Assembly (NCBI GenBank): GCA_913057775.1
Contig: CAJXOG010000001.1
Span: 496,001-560,000, forward strand
Direction of reading: 5' to 3'
Origin: an uncultured Fodinibius sp.
Lineage (GTDB): Bacteria; Bacteroidota; Rhodothermia; Balneolales; Balneolaceae
Length of the DNA stretch: 64,000 bases
Positions 37,203-45,358 of the stretch are shown here, in pieces (position 1 is the first letter of the stretch; the number at the start of each line of letters is the position of its first letter). The notes below the pieces were generated by a model, which was not told where the DNA came from, made no database searches, and saw nothing but the letters and a program-made list of their open reading frames with translations. The translations under genes and the position numbers were made by a program.

Positions 37203-37243
37203 TCTTTGCCGACCGTGGTTTTAAAACTGATCTTTCGTTAGTT
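37203..37243 (+). repeat. 41-bp direct repeat, right copy
   Basis: Second copy of the repeat at 35926-35966, beginning 13 bases past the channel stop codon. Confidence 0.7.
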
Positions 37244-37303
37244 ATTTATGGAGATGATTTTTACTTACCTACTTTTATAACCCCCATCATACACAATAAA
37301 TGA

Positions 37304-40009
37304 ATGGCTGAATACTACACTCAATCCCTCGAGGAGACCTTAACATCACTTGAAACCGACTCCGAATCCGGCCTTTCGAGAGAGCTTTATCAGAAAAGAA
37401 AAAGGAAGCATGGCCCAAACCGACTTCGAAAAACCCAGAAGACAAGCAGGCTAAAAATCCTAGTCAACCAATTCAAGAGTATTGTGATTCTGGTATTGCT
37501 GGCTGCCGCAATTCTTGCATTTTCGCTTCAGCATATGGCAGAAGGATTAGCAGTTACAGCTGTCCTCTTGGTGAACACCTTGATCGGTTTTTATACCGAA
37601 TTTAAAGCGATTCGCACCATGGAGTCGCTCCGTCAGATCCATAAAGACAAAATCCGGGTCCGGCGCAATTCAACGGAAGAAGAGACAAACACCGAAACGC
37701 TTGTTCCCGGCGATATCATTGTTCTGGAAAGCGGCGACTTGGTTCCGGCCGATGTGCGGATTATTGAATCGAATAACCTTCAGGTCAATGAATCGGCACT
37801 GACCGGGGAATCAGTACCGGTTCAAAAGCAGACGGAAGCCGTTGAGTCTGACACCGTTATAGCGGATCAATCCTGCATGGCATTTAAGGGCACTGTTGTT
37901 ACGGACGGGTCCGGGTTGGGTGCTGTCACAAGTACCGGAATGGATACAGAGCTTGGTAGAATTTCTAAGCTTGCCGAGAGTGCAGAAAAAGAAGCCACGC
38001 CCCTACAGAAAAAACTGGATGATCTCGGAAAAAGACTCGCATGGATCACTATTATTATTGCCGTTTTAATCGCCATTGCCGGCCTTATTGTGGGACAAGA
38101 CACCCGAGTAATGATCGAGACGGCAATCGCCCTTGGAGTGGCAGCCATCCCTGAAGGCCTGCCGATCGTCACGACCATTGCTCTTGCCCGAGGTATGTAT
38201 CTGCTGGCTAAAAAGAATGCGCTGATCAACAAGCTGCAGGCGGTTGAGACTCTGGGAGCTACCGGGGTGATATTTACCGACAAAACCGGCACGCTGACAG
38301 AAAACCATATGACCGTTGAAACAATAGACTCACCGTCCGGTGAATTCAGGATAGAAAACCACGATGATCCGGAAGCTATACAGAATCAGGAGGATGAAAT
38401 TTTCAGGCGAATCATTGAAGTAGGCGTTTTATGCAACAATGCTTCTATTGTTGATGATGATAATGATCAGGTTGCGGAAGACGAGCAGGGAGATCCGACA
38501 GAAACTGCGCTCCTACGCGCCGGGTTGTTGCTGAATGTCGATCGTGAGGAACTGGTTGAGAAAAAGACAGAACTGCGGGAAGAAGCCTTCAGCTCGGATA
38601 CGATGATGATGGCTACCTATCATGAAAGCAATGGTTCCATAGAAGTTGCCGTAAAAGGTGCCCCTGAAAAACTACTTGACACCTGCACCACCATTGTCAG
38701 TGACGGCATAGACTCAGAAAAGCCTTTTTCAGATGAAGTTAAAGAAAAGTGGCTGAATCGTTCGAAGGAGCTTGCCGAAAAAGGGCTTCGGCTTTTAGCG
38801 GTAGCAGACAAGGTTGTTAAAAGTAAAGATACTGAACCCTATGAGGATCTGCGATTTCTGGGGCTGATTGGCCTGCTCGACCCGGCCAGGGATGATGTAG
38901 GACCTGCAATCAACGAATGTCAATCTGCCGGAATTCGCGTTGTCATGATAACGGGTGACCAAGCCCCGACAGCATCTGCAATCGCAAAAGACACGGGTAT
39001 TGCGGAGCAGGAAGATCCACCCATTGTACACAGCAGGGATTTAAGGGATCCGAATGAATTATCGGATCAGGAACGCGAGAAGATGGTCAATACCAATATC
39101 TTTGCGCGAGTGAGTCCGGCCCAGAAACTACACCTCATCAAAATGATGCAGGAGGAATCCAAAGTTGTGGCCATGATCGGTGACGGTATCAATGACACTC
39201 CGGGACTGAAAAAAGCAGACATCGGTGTTGCCATGGGGAAACGCGGGACCGATGCAGCTCGGCAAATTTCAGATATGGTTCTTCTTGATGATGCTTTTAC
39301 AACTATTGTCTCTGCCGTTCGCTACGGGAGAATCATTTTTGAAAATATCAGGAAGTCGGCCATGTTCATGCTGTGCACCAATGTTGCTGAGGTACTTGCC
39401 GTGACCATTGCCACAATTCTCGGCGGATTTTTCTTTTTTCCTCTCCCCCTACTTCCGCTTCAGATTCTCTATCTGAATGTGATCACCGATGTATTTCCGG
39501 CACTTGCCCTCGGCATGGGTAAAGGAGAACCCGGAATTATGCGAAAGCAACCCCGCCCAAAAGATGAAGCAGTATTGACAGTCAGCCACTGGCTGGCTAT
39601 TGCGGGGTGGTCTTTTGTCATATCCACATCGGTGCTCATTGCTCTTGCACTGGCCGTCTACCAGATGGGATTTGATCAAAATCAAGCTGTCACAATCTCG
39701 TTTCTAACCCTTGCTTTCGGAAAACTGTGGTTTGTTTACAATTTACGGGGATCGGGAAGTCGATTTTTTTCAAACGAGATCACAAGTAACAAGTATATTG
39801 CCGGTTCAATTTTGCTCTGTATTGTTCTGCTGCTTGCCGCTGTCTATCTACCGGGATTATCCGATGTACTTAACACGCAAGATCCCGGACGATCTGGCTG
39901 GGCACTGTTACTTGGCATGAGCCTGATTCCTTTTGTGATTGGACAACTAATCCGGGCATTCCAGTCAAAACCTGAAATTACGACAGAAGAAGATAAAAAC
40001 GAGTCATGA
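37304..40009 (+). CDS. P2-type cation-transporting ATPase (Ca2+-ATPase-like)
   Basis: 901 residues. The N-terminal cation_ATPase_N domain is followed by the actuator with ALTGESVPV, M4 with IPEGLP, and the phosphorylation site DKTGTLTEN. The nucleotide domain has KGAPE, and the hinge carries MITGDQAPTA and MIGDGINDTPGLKKADIGVAMG. Six C-terminal helices complete it. The IPEGLP sequence and the length place it among P2A/P2B Ca2+ or related Na+/K+ pumps, not the heavy-metal P1B type. It follows the K+ channel by 115 bases in the same direction, so both may serve ion homeostasis. The substrate cannot be fixed by eye. Confidence 0.92.
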   Translation: MAEYYTQSLEETLTSLETDSESGLSRELYQKRKRKHGPNRLRKTQKTSRLKILVNQFKSIVILVLLAAAILAFSLQHMAEGLAVTAVLLVNTLIGFYTEFKAIRTMESLRQIHKDKIRVRRNSTEEETNTETLVPGDIIVLESGDLVPADVRIIESNNLQVNESALTGESVPVQKQTEAVESDTVIADQSCMAFKGTVVTDGSGLGAVTSTGMDTELGRISKLAESAEKEATPLQKKLDDLGKRLAWITIIIAVLIAIAGLIVGQDTRVMIETAIALGVAAIPEGLPIVTTIALARGMYLLAKKNALINKLQAVETLGATGVIFTDKTGTLTENHMTVETIDSPSGEFRIENHDDPEAIQNQEDEIFRRIIEVGVLCNNASIVDDDNDQVAEDEQGDPTETALLRAGLLLNVDREELVEKKTELREEAFSSDTMMMATYHESNGSIEVAVKGAPEKLLDTCTTIVSDGIDSEKPFSDEVKEKWLNRSKELAEKGLRLLAVADKVVKSKDTEPYEDLRFLGLIGLLDPARDDVGPAINECQSAGIRVVMITGDQAPTASAIAKDTGIAEQEDPPIVHSRDLRDPNELSDQEREKMVNTNIFARVSPAQKLHLIKMMQEESKVVAMIGDGINDTPGLKKADIGVAMGKRGTDAARQISDMVLLDDAFTTIVSAVRYGRIIFENIRKSAMFMLCTNVAEVLAVTIATILGGFFFFPLPLLPLQILYLNVITDVFPALALGMGKGEPGIMRKQPRPKDEAVLTVSHWLAIAGWSFVISTSVLIALALAVYQMGFDQNQAVTISFLTLAFGKLWFVYNLRGSGSRFFSNEITSNKYIAGSILLCIVLLLAAVYLPGLSDVLNTQDPGRSGWALLLGMSLIPFVIGQLIRAFQSKPEITTEEDKNES

Positions 40010-40147
40010 TTTAATAGATTTGTGTTAAACAATTGCGATTAATAATCCTCCTAACAAGCAACATCAAGCCATTATTGATGTTAGAAAAAAAACTCCACCA
40101 TTTTTTGATCATTGTATCATTCTTAAAAATCAAAGAATATTAGAATT

Positions 40148-40711
40148 ATGTTTCTTAATAAAATTACGACGTTCGCTCTTAAATGGATTGCAATTTTTAT
40201 GGTATTTGGTATCACAGGAACCGCTTATGGCCAACATGATATGCATCAAAATAGCACTCCGCTTACCGAACCTGGAAACGATATTTTTGGAACTATTCAG
40301 GAAGTAGTCCAGAAACTGGAAGCAAATTCTGATACTGATTGGTCGCAGGTTAACTTAGAAGCATTGCGTCAGCATCTGCTTGATATGAAAGCGTTTACTG
40401 AAGAAGTAGAAATATTATCAAAAGATCAGATTGAAAAAGGGATTGAAATTACGGTTCATCCTCAGTCTGAAAAAGCTGTTCAAGCGCTGAAAAAATTATT
40501 CAACATGCATCCAGACATGATCAAAAAAGAGAAAGGCTGGGATATGAATGCGGAACAGGATGGCAACAATTGGATCATTACTTGTACTACTATTAATGAG
40601 TCCAAAATACAAAAAATACGGGCATTGGGATACATAGGTTTATTAACTGATGGAGCCCATCACCAGCTTCATCACTGGATGATCGCTACAGGTAAGATGG
40701 AAATGGAATAA
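40148..40711 (+). CDS. secreted protein of unknown function
   Basis: 187 residues with a signal peptide (MFLNKITTFALKWIAIFMVF to TAYG-Q). The mature part starts with a His/Met-containing segment (HDMHQNSTPL), then a predicted helical region (LEALRQHLLDMKAFTEEVEI), and ends with HHQLHHWMIATGKMEME. The His/Met pairs at both ends hint at metal binding, which would suit the adjoining metal region, but no family is recognised. Confidence 0.65.
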   Translation: MFLNKITTFALKWIAIFMVFGITGTAYGQHDMHQNSTPLTEPGNDIFGTIQEVVQKLEANSDTDWSQVNLEALRQHLLDMKAFTEEVEILSKDQIEKGIEITVHPQSEKAVQALKKLFNMHPDMIKKEKGWDMNAEQDGNNWIITCTTINESKIQKIRALGYIGLLTDGAHHQLHHWMIATGKMEME

Positions 40712-40953
40712 AAAGTTTCAAAAAGTGAGTCTAATTCATTAGGCGTAATAAACCTCGCTTTTTTAAGATTTCCCCACTGAGTTGAGATCTTTAAAAACGT
40801 CACTCATATTAACAAATAGCAGCACGGCGGGCGAAAGGCAAATCCGTGCATTAGGCCTTAGAGACTAACCCTTGAATCAGCCCCTCCTGCACTTGGTATT
40901 ACCTAAATCTAAATAGAAGAGCAGCTTGAAGCAAAATGGACTGAAATAAAAAA

Positions 40954-40982
40954 GTGCGAACCCGAAAAGTTCAGGTTCGCAC
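40954..40982 (-). terminator. hairpin of repeat element copy 3
   Basis: GTGCGAACC/GGTTCGCAC with one A fewer in its loop than copy 2. On the minus strand it is followed by TTTTTTATTT. The one-base difference puts the upstream leader (EEQLEAKWTEIKKCEPEK) out of frame with the HTH gene here. Confidence 0.65.
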
Positions 40983-41322
40983 TGTAGGTCTAAGTGGCTC
41001 CACGTACACAGATGATATGCGGAAAGTCTTTCCTCTAAAATTGCCTATCAGAGTCCTAAGGAAGGGTCCAAAAGGAAATGAGTACAAAATTGACTACCGA
41101 AAACTGCTCAATTTGTACCCAAATTTTAATGATGCGAACCAAAAATTTTACACAAAATTTGTTAACCCCAAATCATCAAAGAAGAAGAAAAAACGAAAAA
41201 GTCGAGCAGAGCAGCGTAAGATTTATCAGGAATTGCTTGACTCAGGGAAGGTTAAAAACCAAGCTGACATTGCTCGGAAATTTGGTGTTAGTCGGGCTTG
41301 GATTTCGAAGGTATTATCATAA
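40954..41322 (+). CDS. lysine-rich helix-turn-helix protein, repeat element copy 3
   Basis: Same family as copy 2: an N-terminal segment (MRKVFPLKLPIRVLRKGPKG), a lysine-rich linker (SSKKKKKRKS), and a C-terminal HTH (AEQRKIYQELLDSGKVKNQA then DIARKFGVSRAWISKVLS). The nominal GTG start at 40954 is the first base of the hairpin. The ATG at 41017, aligned with 31865 in copy 2, is the more credible start. The HTH part is nearly identical at DNA level to decayed copy 1, whereas the hairpin matches copy 2. Confidence 0.6.
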   Translation: MRTRKVQVRTVGLSGSTYTDDMRKVFPLKLPIRVLRKGPKGNEYKIDYRKLLNLYPNFNDANQKFYTKFVNPKSSKKKKKRKSRAEQRKIYQELLDSGKVKNQADIARKFGVSRAWISKVLS

Positions 41323-41376
41323 GTATGATATTCAGACTATAACTTCACGTCTTACCAATAAAAAATCCTGATAGTC

Positions 41377-41409
41377 TTTAAGCTTATTTTAAGCAATGCT
41401 TTCTATATT
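41377..41409 (+). promoter_or_regulatory. TTTAAG direct-repeat promoter of the PII-like gene
   Basis: TTTAAG-CTTAT-TTTAAG at 41377-41393, then 10 bases to the -10 box TATATT at 41404-41409. Head-to-tail half-sites 11 bp apart (one helical turn), taking the place of a -35 box, are what OmpR-family activators use. One of four identical arrangements in the metal region. Confidence 0.75.
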
Positions 41410-41441
41410 AGATTTAAACTCCAGTAAAAGCAGAGGTTCGT

Positions 41442-41783
41442 ATGAAACTCATCAAAGCCTATATCCGACCAATGGTGCTTGAAGATGTTTACACAGATCT
41501 TCGAAATGAAGGATTTCACTCTATGACTGTTTTTGAAGGCGAAGGAACAGGCCGGTACAGTGATCCCGATCATCAGCATGGTTCCCTGAAGTTCCCTGCC
41601 ATGCATACCCACGTAGTGAAAATTGAGATCGCTACAGAATCCGAAAATGTAGACGAAATTACTGAAATCATTGAAAAACATGGTCGTACCGGTCACAAAG
41701 GAGACGGTATTATCTTCGTATGTCCTATTGAAAAGGTCACAAGAATACGTGACGGGAAAGAGGGTACTTCTGCTCTGAACTAA
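41442..41783 (+). CDS. PII-family (GlnB-like) signalling protein
   Basis: 113 residues with the ferredoxin-like PII fold pattern: MKLIKAYIRPMVLEDVYTDL (strand 1 and helix 1), a shortened T-loop region, the B-loop-type TGHKGDGIIFVCPIEKVTRI, and a C-terminal RDGKEGT. The T-loop Tyr51 uridylylation motif of GlnB is not evident; the region instead contains His and Asp (SDPDHQHGS). PII-like proteins of this kind occur beside heavy-metal efflux genes. The TTTAAG promoter and the following DUF302 gene suggest a metal-stress role, not nitrogen control. Confidence 0.85.
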   Translation: MKLIKAYIRPMVLEDVYTDLRNEGFHSMTVFEGEGTGRYSDPDHQHGSLKFPAMHTHVVKIEIATESENVDEITEIIEKHGRTGHKGDGIIFVCPIEKVTRIRDGKEGTSALN

Positions 41784-41794
41784 TTTCCATGCTC

Positions 41795-41828
41795 TTTAAG
41801 GTTGCTTTAAGGGAAGTCACTGTATATT
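41795..41828 (+). promoter_or_regulatory. TTTAAG direct-repeat promoter of the DUF302 gene
   Basis: TTTAAG-GTTGC-TTTAAG at 41795-41811, then 11 bases and TATATT at 41823-41828. Confidence 0.75.
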
Positions 41829-41874
41829 GGAGTAGAATTTAAAACTGATTGAATCCTAAAAGACTAAAAACACT

Positions 41875-42261
41875 ATGGAATACTTTACTTCAAAAACAGT
41901 CGACCTCTCCTATGATCAAGCCATCGACAAAGTAACTGGCCTTCTTAAAGAAGAGGGATTTGGCGTATTGACGGAAATCGACGTCAAAGATACCCTGAAA
42001 AAGAAACTGGATGTGGATTTCAAAAAGTACAAGATCCTCGGAGCTTGTAATCCCAACTTTGCCCATAAGGCACTTCAGGCGGAAGACAAAATTGGCGTGA
42101 TGCTGCCCTGTAATGTCATCGTGGAAGAAAACGAAGACGGCACGGTAGAAGTATCAGCCGTCAATCCGGTGGCTTCCATGCAAGCCGTTTCTAATAACAC
42201 GTTGCATCCCATTGCCGAAGAGGTTAAAAACAATCTCGAAAAAGTAATTAACAACTTATAA
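41875..42261 (+). CDS. DUF302 family protein
   Basis: 128 residues matching the DUF302 pattern: YDQAIDKVTGLLKEEGFGVLTEIDV, KYKILGACNPNFAHKAL with the conserved CNP, IGVMLPCNVIV, and VNPVASM. The fold is a small alpha/beta dimer. Its genes are commonly found among metal-resistance loci. No signal peptide, so cytoplasmic. It has its own TTTAAG promoter although PII is just upstream. Confidence 0.88.
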   Translation: MEYFTSKTVDLSYDQAIDKVTGLLKEEGFGVLTEIDVKDTLKKKLDVDFKKYKILGACNPNFAHKALQAEDKIGVMLPCNVIVEENEDGTVEVSAVNPVASMQAVSNNTLHPIAEEVKNNLEKVINNL

Positions 42262-42314
42262 ATAATAATTGATCTGAATTTTCAATCTAACAAACCACAA
42301 TTACGGTGACTACT

Positions 42315-42794
42315 ATGAAACACTTAACACTCACACTATCACTGGTTCTTCTTTTTGTCAGCATGAGTTTTGCTCAGCAAAAGGATATGAATCAAAAGAA
42401 GCAACAGATGATGGAAATGATGGAGGATTCCACCATGCAATCCATGATGATGCAGCATATGGCGGAGAACCCCGAAATGCGTCAAAAAATGATGCAGCAC
42501 ATGATGCAAAACATGGAAGGTGACATGAAAATGGGCAACATGCAGAAGATGATGAAAAACAATCCCCAAATGAAAGAGCGCATGCAAAAGCATATGGAAA
42601 TGATGCAGTCGATGATGGACAGTGACATGAAGATGGATAAAGCCAAAATGAAAAAGATGATGGGCGACTCCTCTATGATGAAGATGCATATGATGTGCAT
42701 GCAGATGATGCAGGGCGGCATGATGGACGGCCAGGGAATGATGAACAAAAAAGATGGCATGAAAGGTAAAGTTCATAACCAACATCACAACTGA
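42315..42794 (+). CDS. methionine-rich secreted protein (putative copper-binding)
   Basis: I use the ATG at 42315; the GTG at 42306 is also in frame. The signal peptide MKHLTLTLSLVLLFVS ends with SFA-Q. By my count about 48 of 159 residues are Met, mostly as MM, MxxM and MQHM motifs, with a few His and one Cys. Such methionine clusters bind Cu(I) or Ag(I) in periplasmic proteins. It directly follows DUF302 and is probably co-transcribed from that TTTAAG promoter. It ends at a strong terminator. The antisense frame looks His-rich only because ATG reads as CAT in reverse. Confidence 0.75.
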   Translation: MKHLTLTLSLVLLFVSMSFAQQKDMNQKKQQMMEMMEDSTMQSMMMQHMAENPEMRQKMMQHMMQNMEGDMKMGNMQKMMKNNPQMKERMQKHMEMMQSMMDSDMKMDKAKMKKMMGDSSMMKMHMMCMQMMQGGMMDGQGMMNKKDGMKGKVHNQHHN

Positions 42795-42822
42795 TTATAA
42801 ACTGACCAACAAATAGTTGGTG

Positions 42823-42854
42823 ACCCCGGTAGATTCTTGCTGCCGGGGTTTTCT
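42823..42854 (+). terminator. intrinsic terminator after the Met-rich gene
   Basis: ACCCCGGTA/TGCCGGGGT (9 bp with one G-U pair) enclosing an 11-base loop, followed by TTTTCTT. Confidence 0.85.
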
Positions 42855-43120
42855 TCTAATTGGATTCCCTGCCATTTAGACTGAGAATCAAATCTATACA
42901 AAAAAGCAACTATTCGAGCTGCACCAGCAATGCTTTGATAAGTTAGAAGTTATCAGGATCTACAATCTTTATCATAAGCTGAGCGTACTTTAATGCACTG
43001 GAATTTCTTTAACAATTACAGAAAAGAGATTAAAAGACCTTTTATACATCATTTGTTTGATGCGCAATTAACGGCAATTACGAATATTTGAGCCGTTAAT
43101 ACTAACGAATAGAGCGCATT

Positions 43121-43876
43121 ATGAAAGAGCATAAGAAAACCACGGTTTATGATTGGCCCACACGAATATTTCACTGGCTTTTCGCATTCCTCTTCTTGGG
43201 AGCCTATCTCATCGTTGAAATAGTGGATGATGATAATCCACTATTTACTCTACATATGATGGCGGGATTGACGATCGGTTTTATGTTAGTTCTGAGAATC
43301 ATTTGGGGATTTGTTGGAACCACCTATGCCCGTTTTTCATCGTTTAAATTACATCCCATTGAATTTATGCGGTACCTGAAAGATGCGATAGTAAAAAAGA
43401 CCAAGAGATACCTCGGACACAATCCGGCCTCCAGCTACGCAGCTATTATCATGTATATTTGCGCTGCGGGTTTAGCCCTCACCGGCGTGATGATGACAGG
43501 TGGCGGCGAAAGTGATTTTTATGAAGAAACGCATGAACTGTTGGCCACTATATTTTTGATTACCGTCATTGCCCACGTAGGAGGTATTATATTCCATCAC
43601 GTTAAGCACCGGGATTCGCTGTGGTCGAGTATGTTCGACGGTAAAAAGAAAGCACTACCAGAAAAAACGGGTATCACCAATAGCAAACGATTTGCCGGAA
43701 TGCTATTTTTAATCCTTACATTAACATGGAGCGGTTATTTGTATTCAACGTATGACAGCACGAATCAAACAATCAATTTATTCGGACAAGAGCTAACCCT
43801 CGGTGAGGAAGAGCATGAGGAACATGAGTCTGTTTATGAAGGAGAAGCTCATGAAGAAGAGAATGATGAGGATTAA
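43121..43876 (+). CDS. cytochrome b561-type membrane protein
   Basis: 251 residues. It starts YDWPTRIFHWLFAFLFLGAY, the common signature of cytochrome b561/Ni-Fe hydrogenase-type b subunits. Four helices carry candidate haem-ligand histidines (FHW, LHMMAGL, ETHELLA, AHVGGIIFHHVKH). A fifth hydrophobic stretch (MLFLILTLTWSGYLYS) leads into an acidic, His/Glu-rich tail (EEEHEEHE, EGEAHEEE) that may bind metal. It likely transfers electrons across the inner membrane, as in diheme b561 partners of small cytochromes. No partner is adjacent. Followed closely by LuxR-type and Crp-type regulators. Confidence 0.85.
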   Translation: MKEHKKTTVYDWPTRIFHWLFAFLFLGAYLIVEIVDDDNPLFTLHMMAGLTIGFMLVLRIIWGFVGTTYARFSSFKLHPIEFMRYLKDAIVKKTKRYLGHNPASSYAAIIMYICAAGLALTGVMMTGGGESDFYEETHELLATIFLITVIAHVGGIIFHHVKHRDSLWSSMFDGKKKALPEKTGITNSKRFAGMLFLILTLTWSGYLYSTYDSTNQTINLFGQELTLGEEEHEEHESVYEGEAHEEENDED

Positions 43877-43887
43877 GCAATAATAAA

Positions 43888-44418
43888 ATGAAAAACAATG
43901 AACGATGGATCATTGCCACTATCCTTTTTGTAATAGCAGTACTGGCATCCATAGATATCTATAACGACTATTTTGAAGGGGTGGCCCTGTGGCATATTTC
44001 GATTGAAGCCATTGTAGGATTTGTTGCGCTGGCAGGGGTTTTTTATTTGGTACGAGGACGCTTCAGGCTGCAACATTCGTTGGCTCAAGAGCAACAATTT
44101 TCGGAGGATCTGCAAGCCGAGGCAGAAAAATGGCAACAGGTGTCCGAAAAATATGTAAAGGGGCTAAGTGTCGAAATAGAAAATCAGCTGGATCGCTGGG
44201 ACCTGACGGAGGCCGAGAAAGAGGTTTCTTTTCTGCTGCTGAAAGGATTAAGTAACAAGGAAATTGCCGAAGTCAGAGGTACCAGCGTTCAAACCGTTCG
44301 AAGCCAAACCAATGCGATCTATACGAAATCAGGACTTAACGGCCGATCTGAACTATCGGCATTTTTTCTTGAAGACTTGCTTCCCCCTCAAAAACAGGAT
44401 ACAAGATCAGAAATGTAA
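43888..44418 (+). CDS. membrane-anchored LuxR-type HTH regulator
   Basis: 176 residues: two N-terminal membrane helices (RWIIATILFVIAVLASIDI and AIVGFVALAGVFYLV), a coiled linker, and a C-terminal LuxR HTH (LTEAEKEVSFLLLKGLSNKE, IAEVRGTSVQTVRSQTNAIYTKSG). It should be inserted in the inner membrane with the HTH inside the cell. It begins 11 bases after the cytochrome b stop and 20 bases before the Crp gene, so one operon. Confidence 0.82.
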   Translation: MKNNERWIIATILFVIAVLASIDIYNDYFEGVALWHISIEAIVGFVALAGVFYLVRGRFRLQHSLAQEQQFSEDLQAEAEKWQQVSEKYVKGLSVEIENQLDRWDLTEAEKEVSFLLLKGLSNKEIAEVRGTSVQTVRSQTNAIYTKSGLNGRSELSAFFLEDLLPPQKQDTRSEM

Positions 44419-44438
44419 GTTCTAAACGCGCTTAATTT

Positions 44439-45185
44439 ATGTCAGATAAAAGAGAAACCCCGCTTAGCACGCCATCATTGCAAGAGCATCACTGCACCGT
44501 TGATCTTCGGTTGGAGAAGCTGGGGATGGTGCCATTCTTTCAAGATCTGCCCGAAGAGCAACTCCGGGAAGTAAATAAAAAGTGTACCGCCAACCACTAT
44601 TCCAAAGGCGAAACCATTTACCGGCAGGGCGATTCCGCGACCATGCTTCGGGTGGTGGTAGCGGGAAACGTTAAACTGGCTGCTCACACTCTGGAGGGAG
44701 AAAGCGTGCTGCTGGATATGCTACAGCCGGGCGATTTTTTCGGCAATCCCACGGCCCGTGGCAGGGATGTCTACAGTGAAACAGCCGAAACCCAAACCTC
44801 TGCGTGTATCCTTTCGATCAGACTTAGTGATTTTCGAGAGGTTATGAACCGGTATCCCTCTGTTGCAATGGCAGTGTTGGATATTACGACCGACCGGCTC
44901 AACGAATCCCGCCAGCGAATCCAGCATCTTTCTACGTTGCCGGTAACAAAGCGTATAGCACATATTCTCGTTACCTTGGGTAATAAGTTCGGCGAAAAAG
45001 ACAGCCGCGGTCTGCTGATTCAACTTCCTCTTTCCCGCAAAGACCTCGCTGATATGGCGGGCACGTCACCCGCAACAGCCAGCCGGATCATGAGCCAGTT
45101 TCAGAACGATAATCTTATCACCTCTGGACGACAATGGGTTGCTATTAACAACAAAGCTGAACTGCTGCGGATTTCAGCTAAATAA
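44439..45185 (+). CDS. Crp/Fnr-family transcriptional regulator
   Basis: 248 residues. The N-terminal cyclic-nucleotide-binding-like beta barrel (MVPFFQDLPEEQLREV, YRQGDSATMLRVVVAGNVKL, LDMLQPGDFFG) covers about 25-150. The C-terminal winged HTH (LSRKDLADMAGTSPATASRI) ends the protein. Only scattered Cys residues occur, so an Fnr-type 4Fe-4S cluster is not supported; the sensory signal is unknown. Third gene of the cytochrome b operon. It could respond to redox or metal state. Confidence 0.87.
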   Translation: MSDKRETPLSTPSLQEHHCTVDLRLEKLGMVPFFQDLPEEQLREVNKKCTANHYSKGETIYRQGDSATMLRVVVAGNVKLAAHTLEGESVLLDMLQPGDFFGNPTARGRDVYSETAETQTSACILSIRLSDFREVMNRYPSVAMAVLDITTDRLNESRQRIQHLSTLPVTKRIAHILVTLGNKFGEKDSRGLLIQLPLSRKDLADMAGTSPATASRIMSQFQNDNLITSGRQWVAINNKAELLRISAK

Positions 45186-45358
45186 TGATCCCTCTCCTTT
45201 TTTGATTTACTGCACCGCTAACCAAGTCATTCCTCAATAGTTTTCCCATTATAAAAAAATATCAGTACTAAATTGATCCAGCTCATTTTAGTGCTTCTGC
45301 CCGCCTGTTACCTTTTGATTGAATCGAAAACACAAACAACACACAAAAGGTACTTAGT

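Noticed and set aside
18292-41322. Interpreting the HTH elements as insertion sequences
   Set aside because: No transposase, terminal inverted repeats or target duplications could be found, and the proteins are too small for a DDE or HUH enzyme.
42339-42788. 149-codon His-rich ORF on the minus strand
   Set aside because: It is the reverse of a Met-rich gene: ATG codons read as CAT on the other strand. The Met-rich frame has a signal peptide and terminator.
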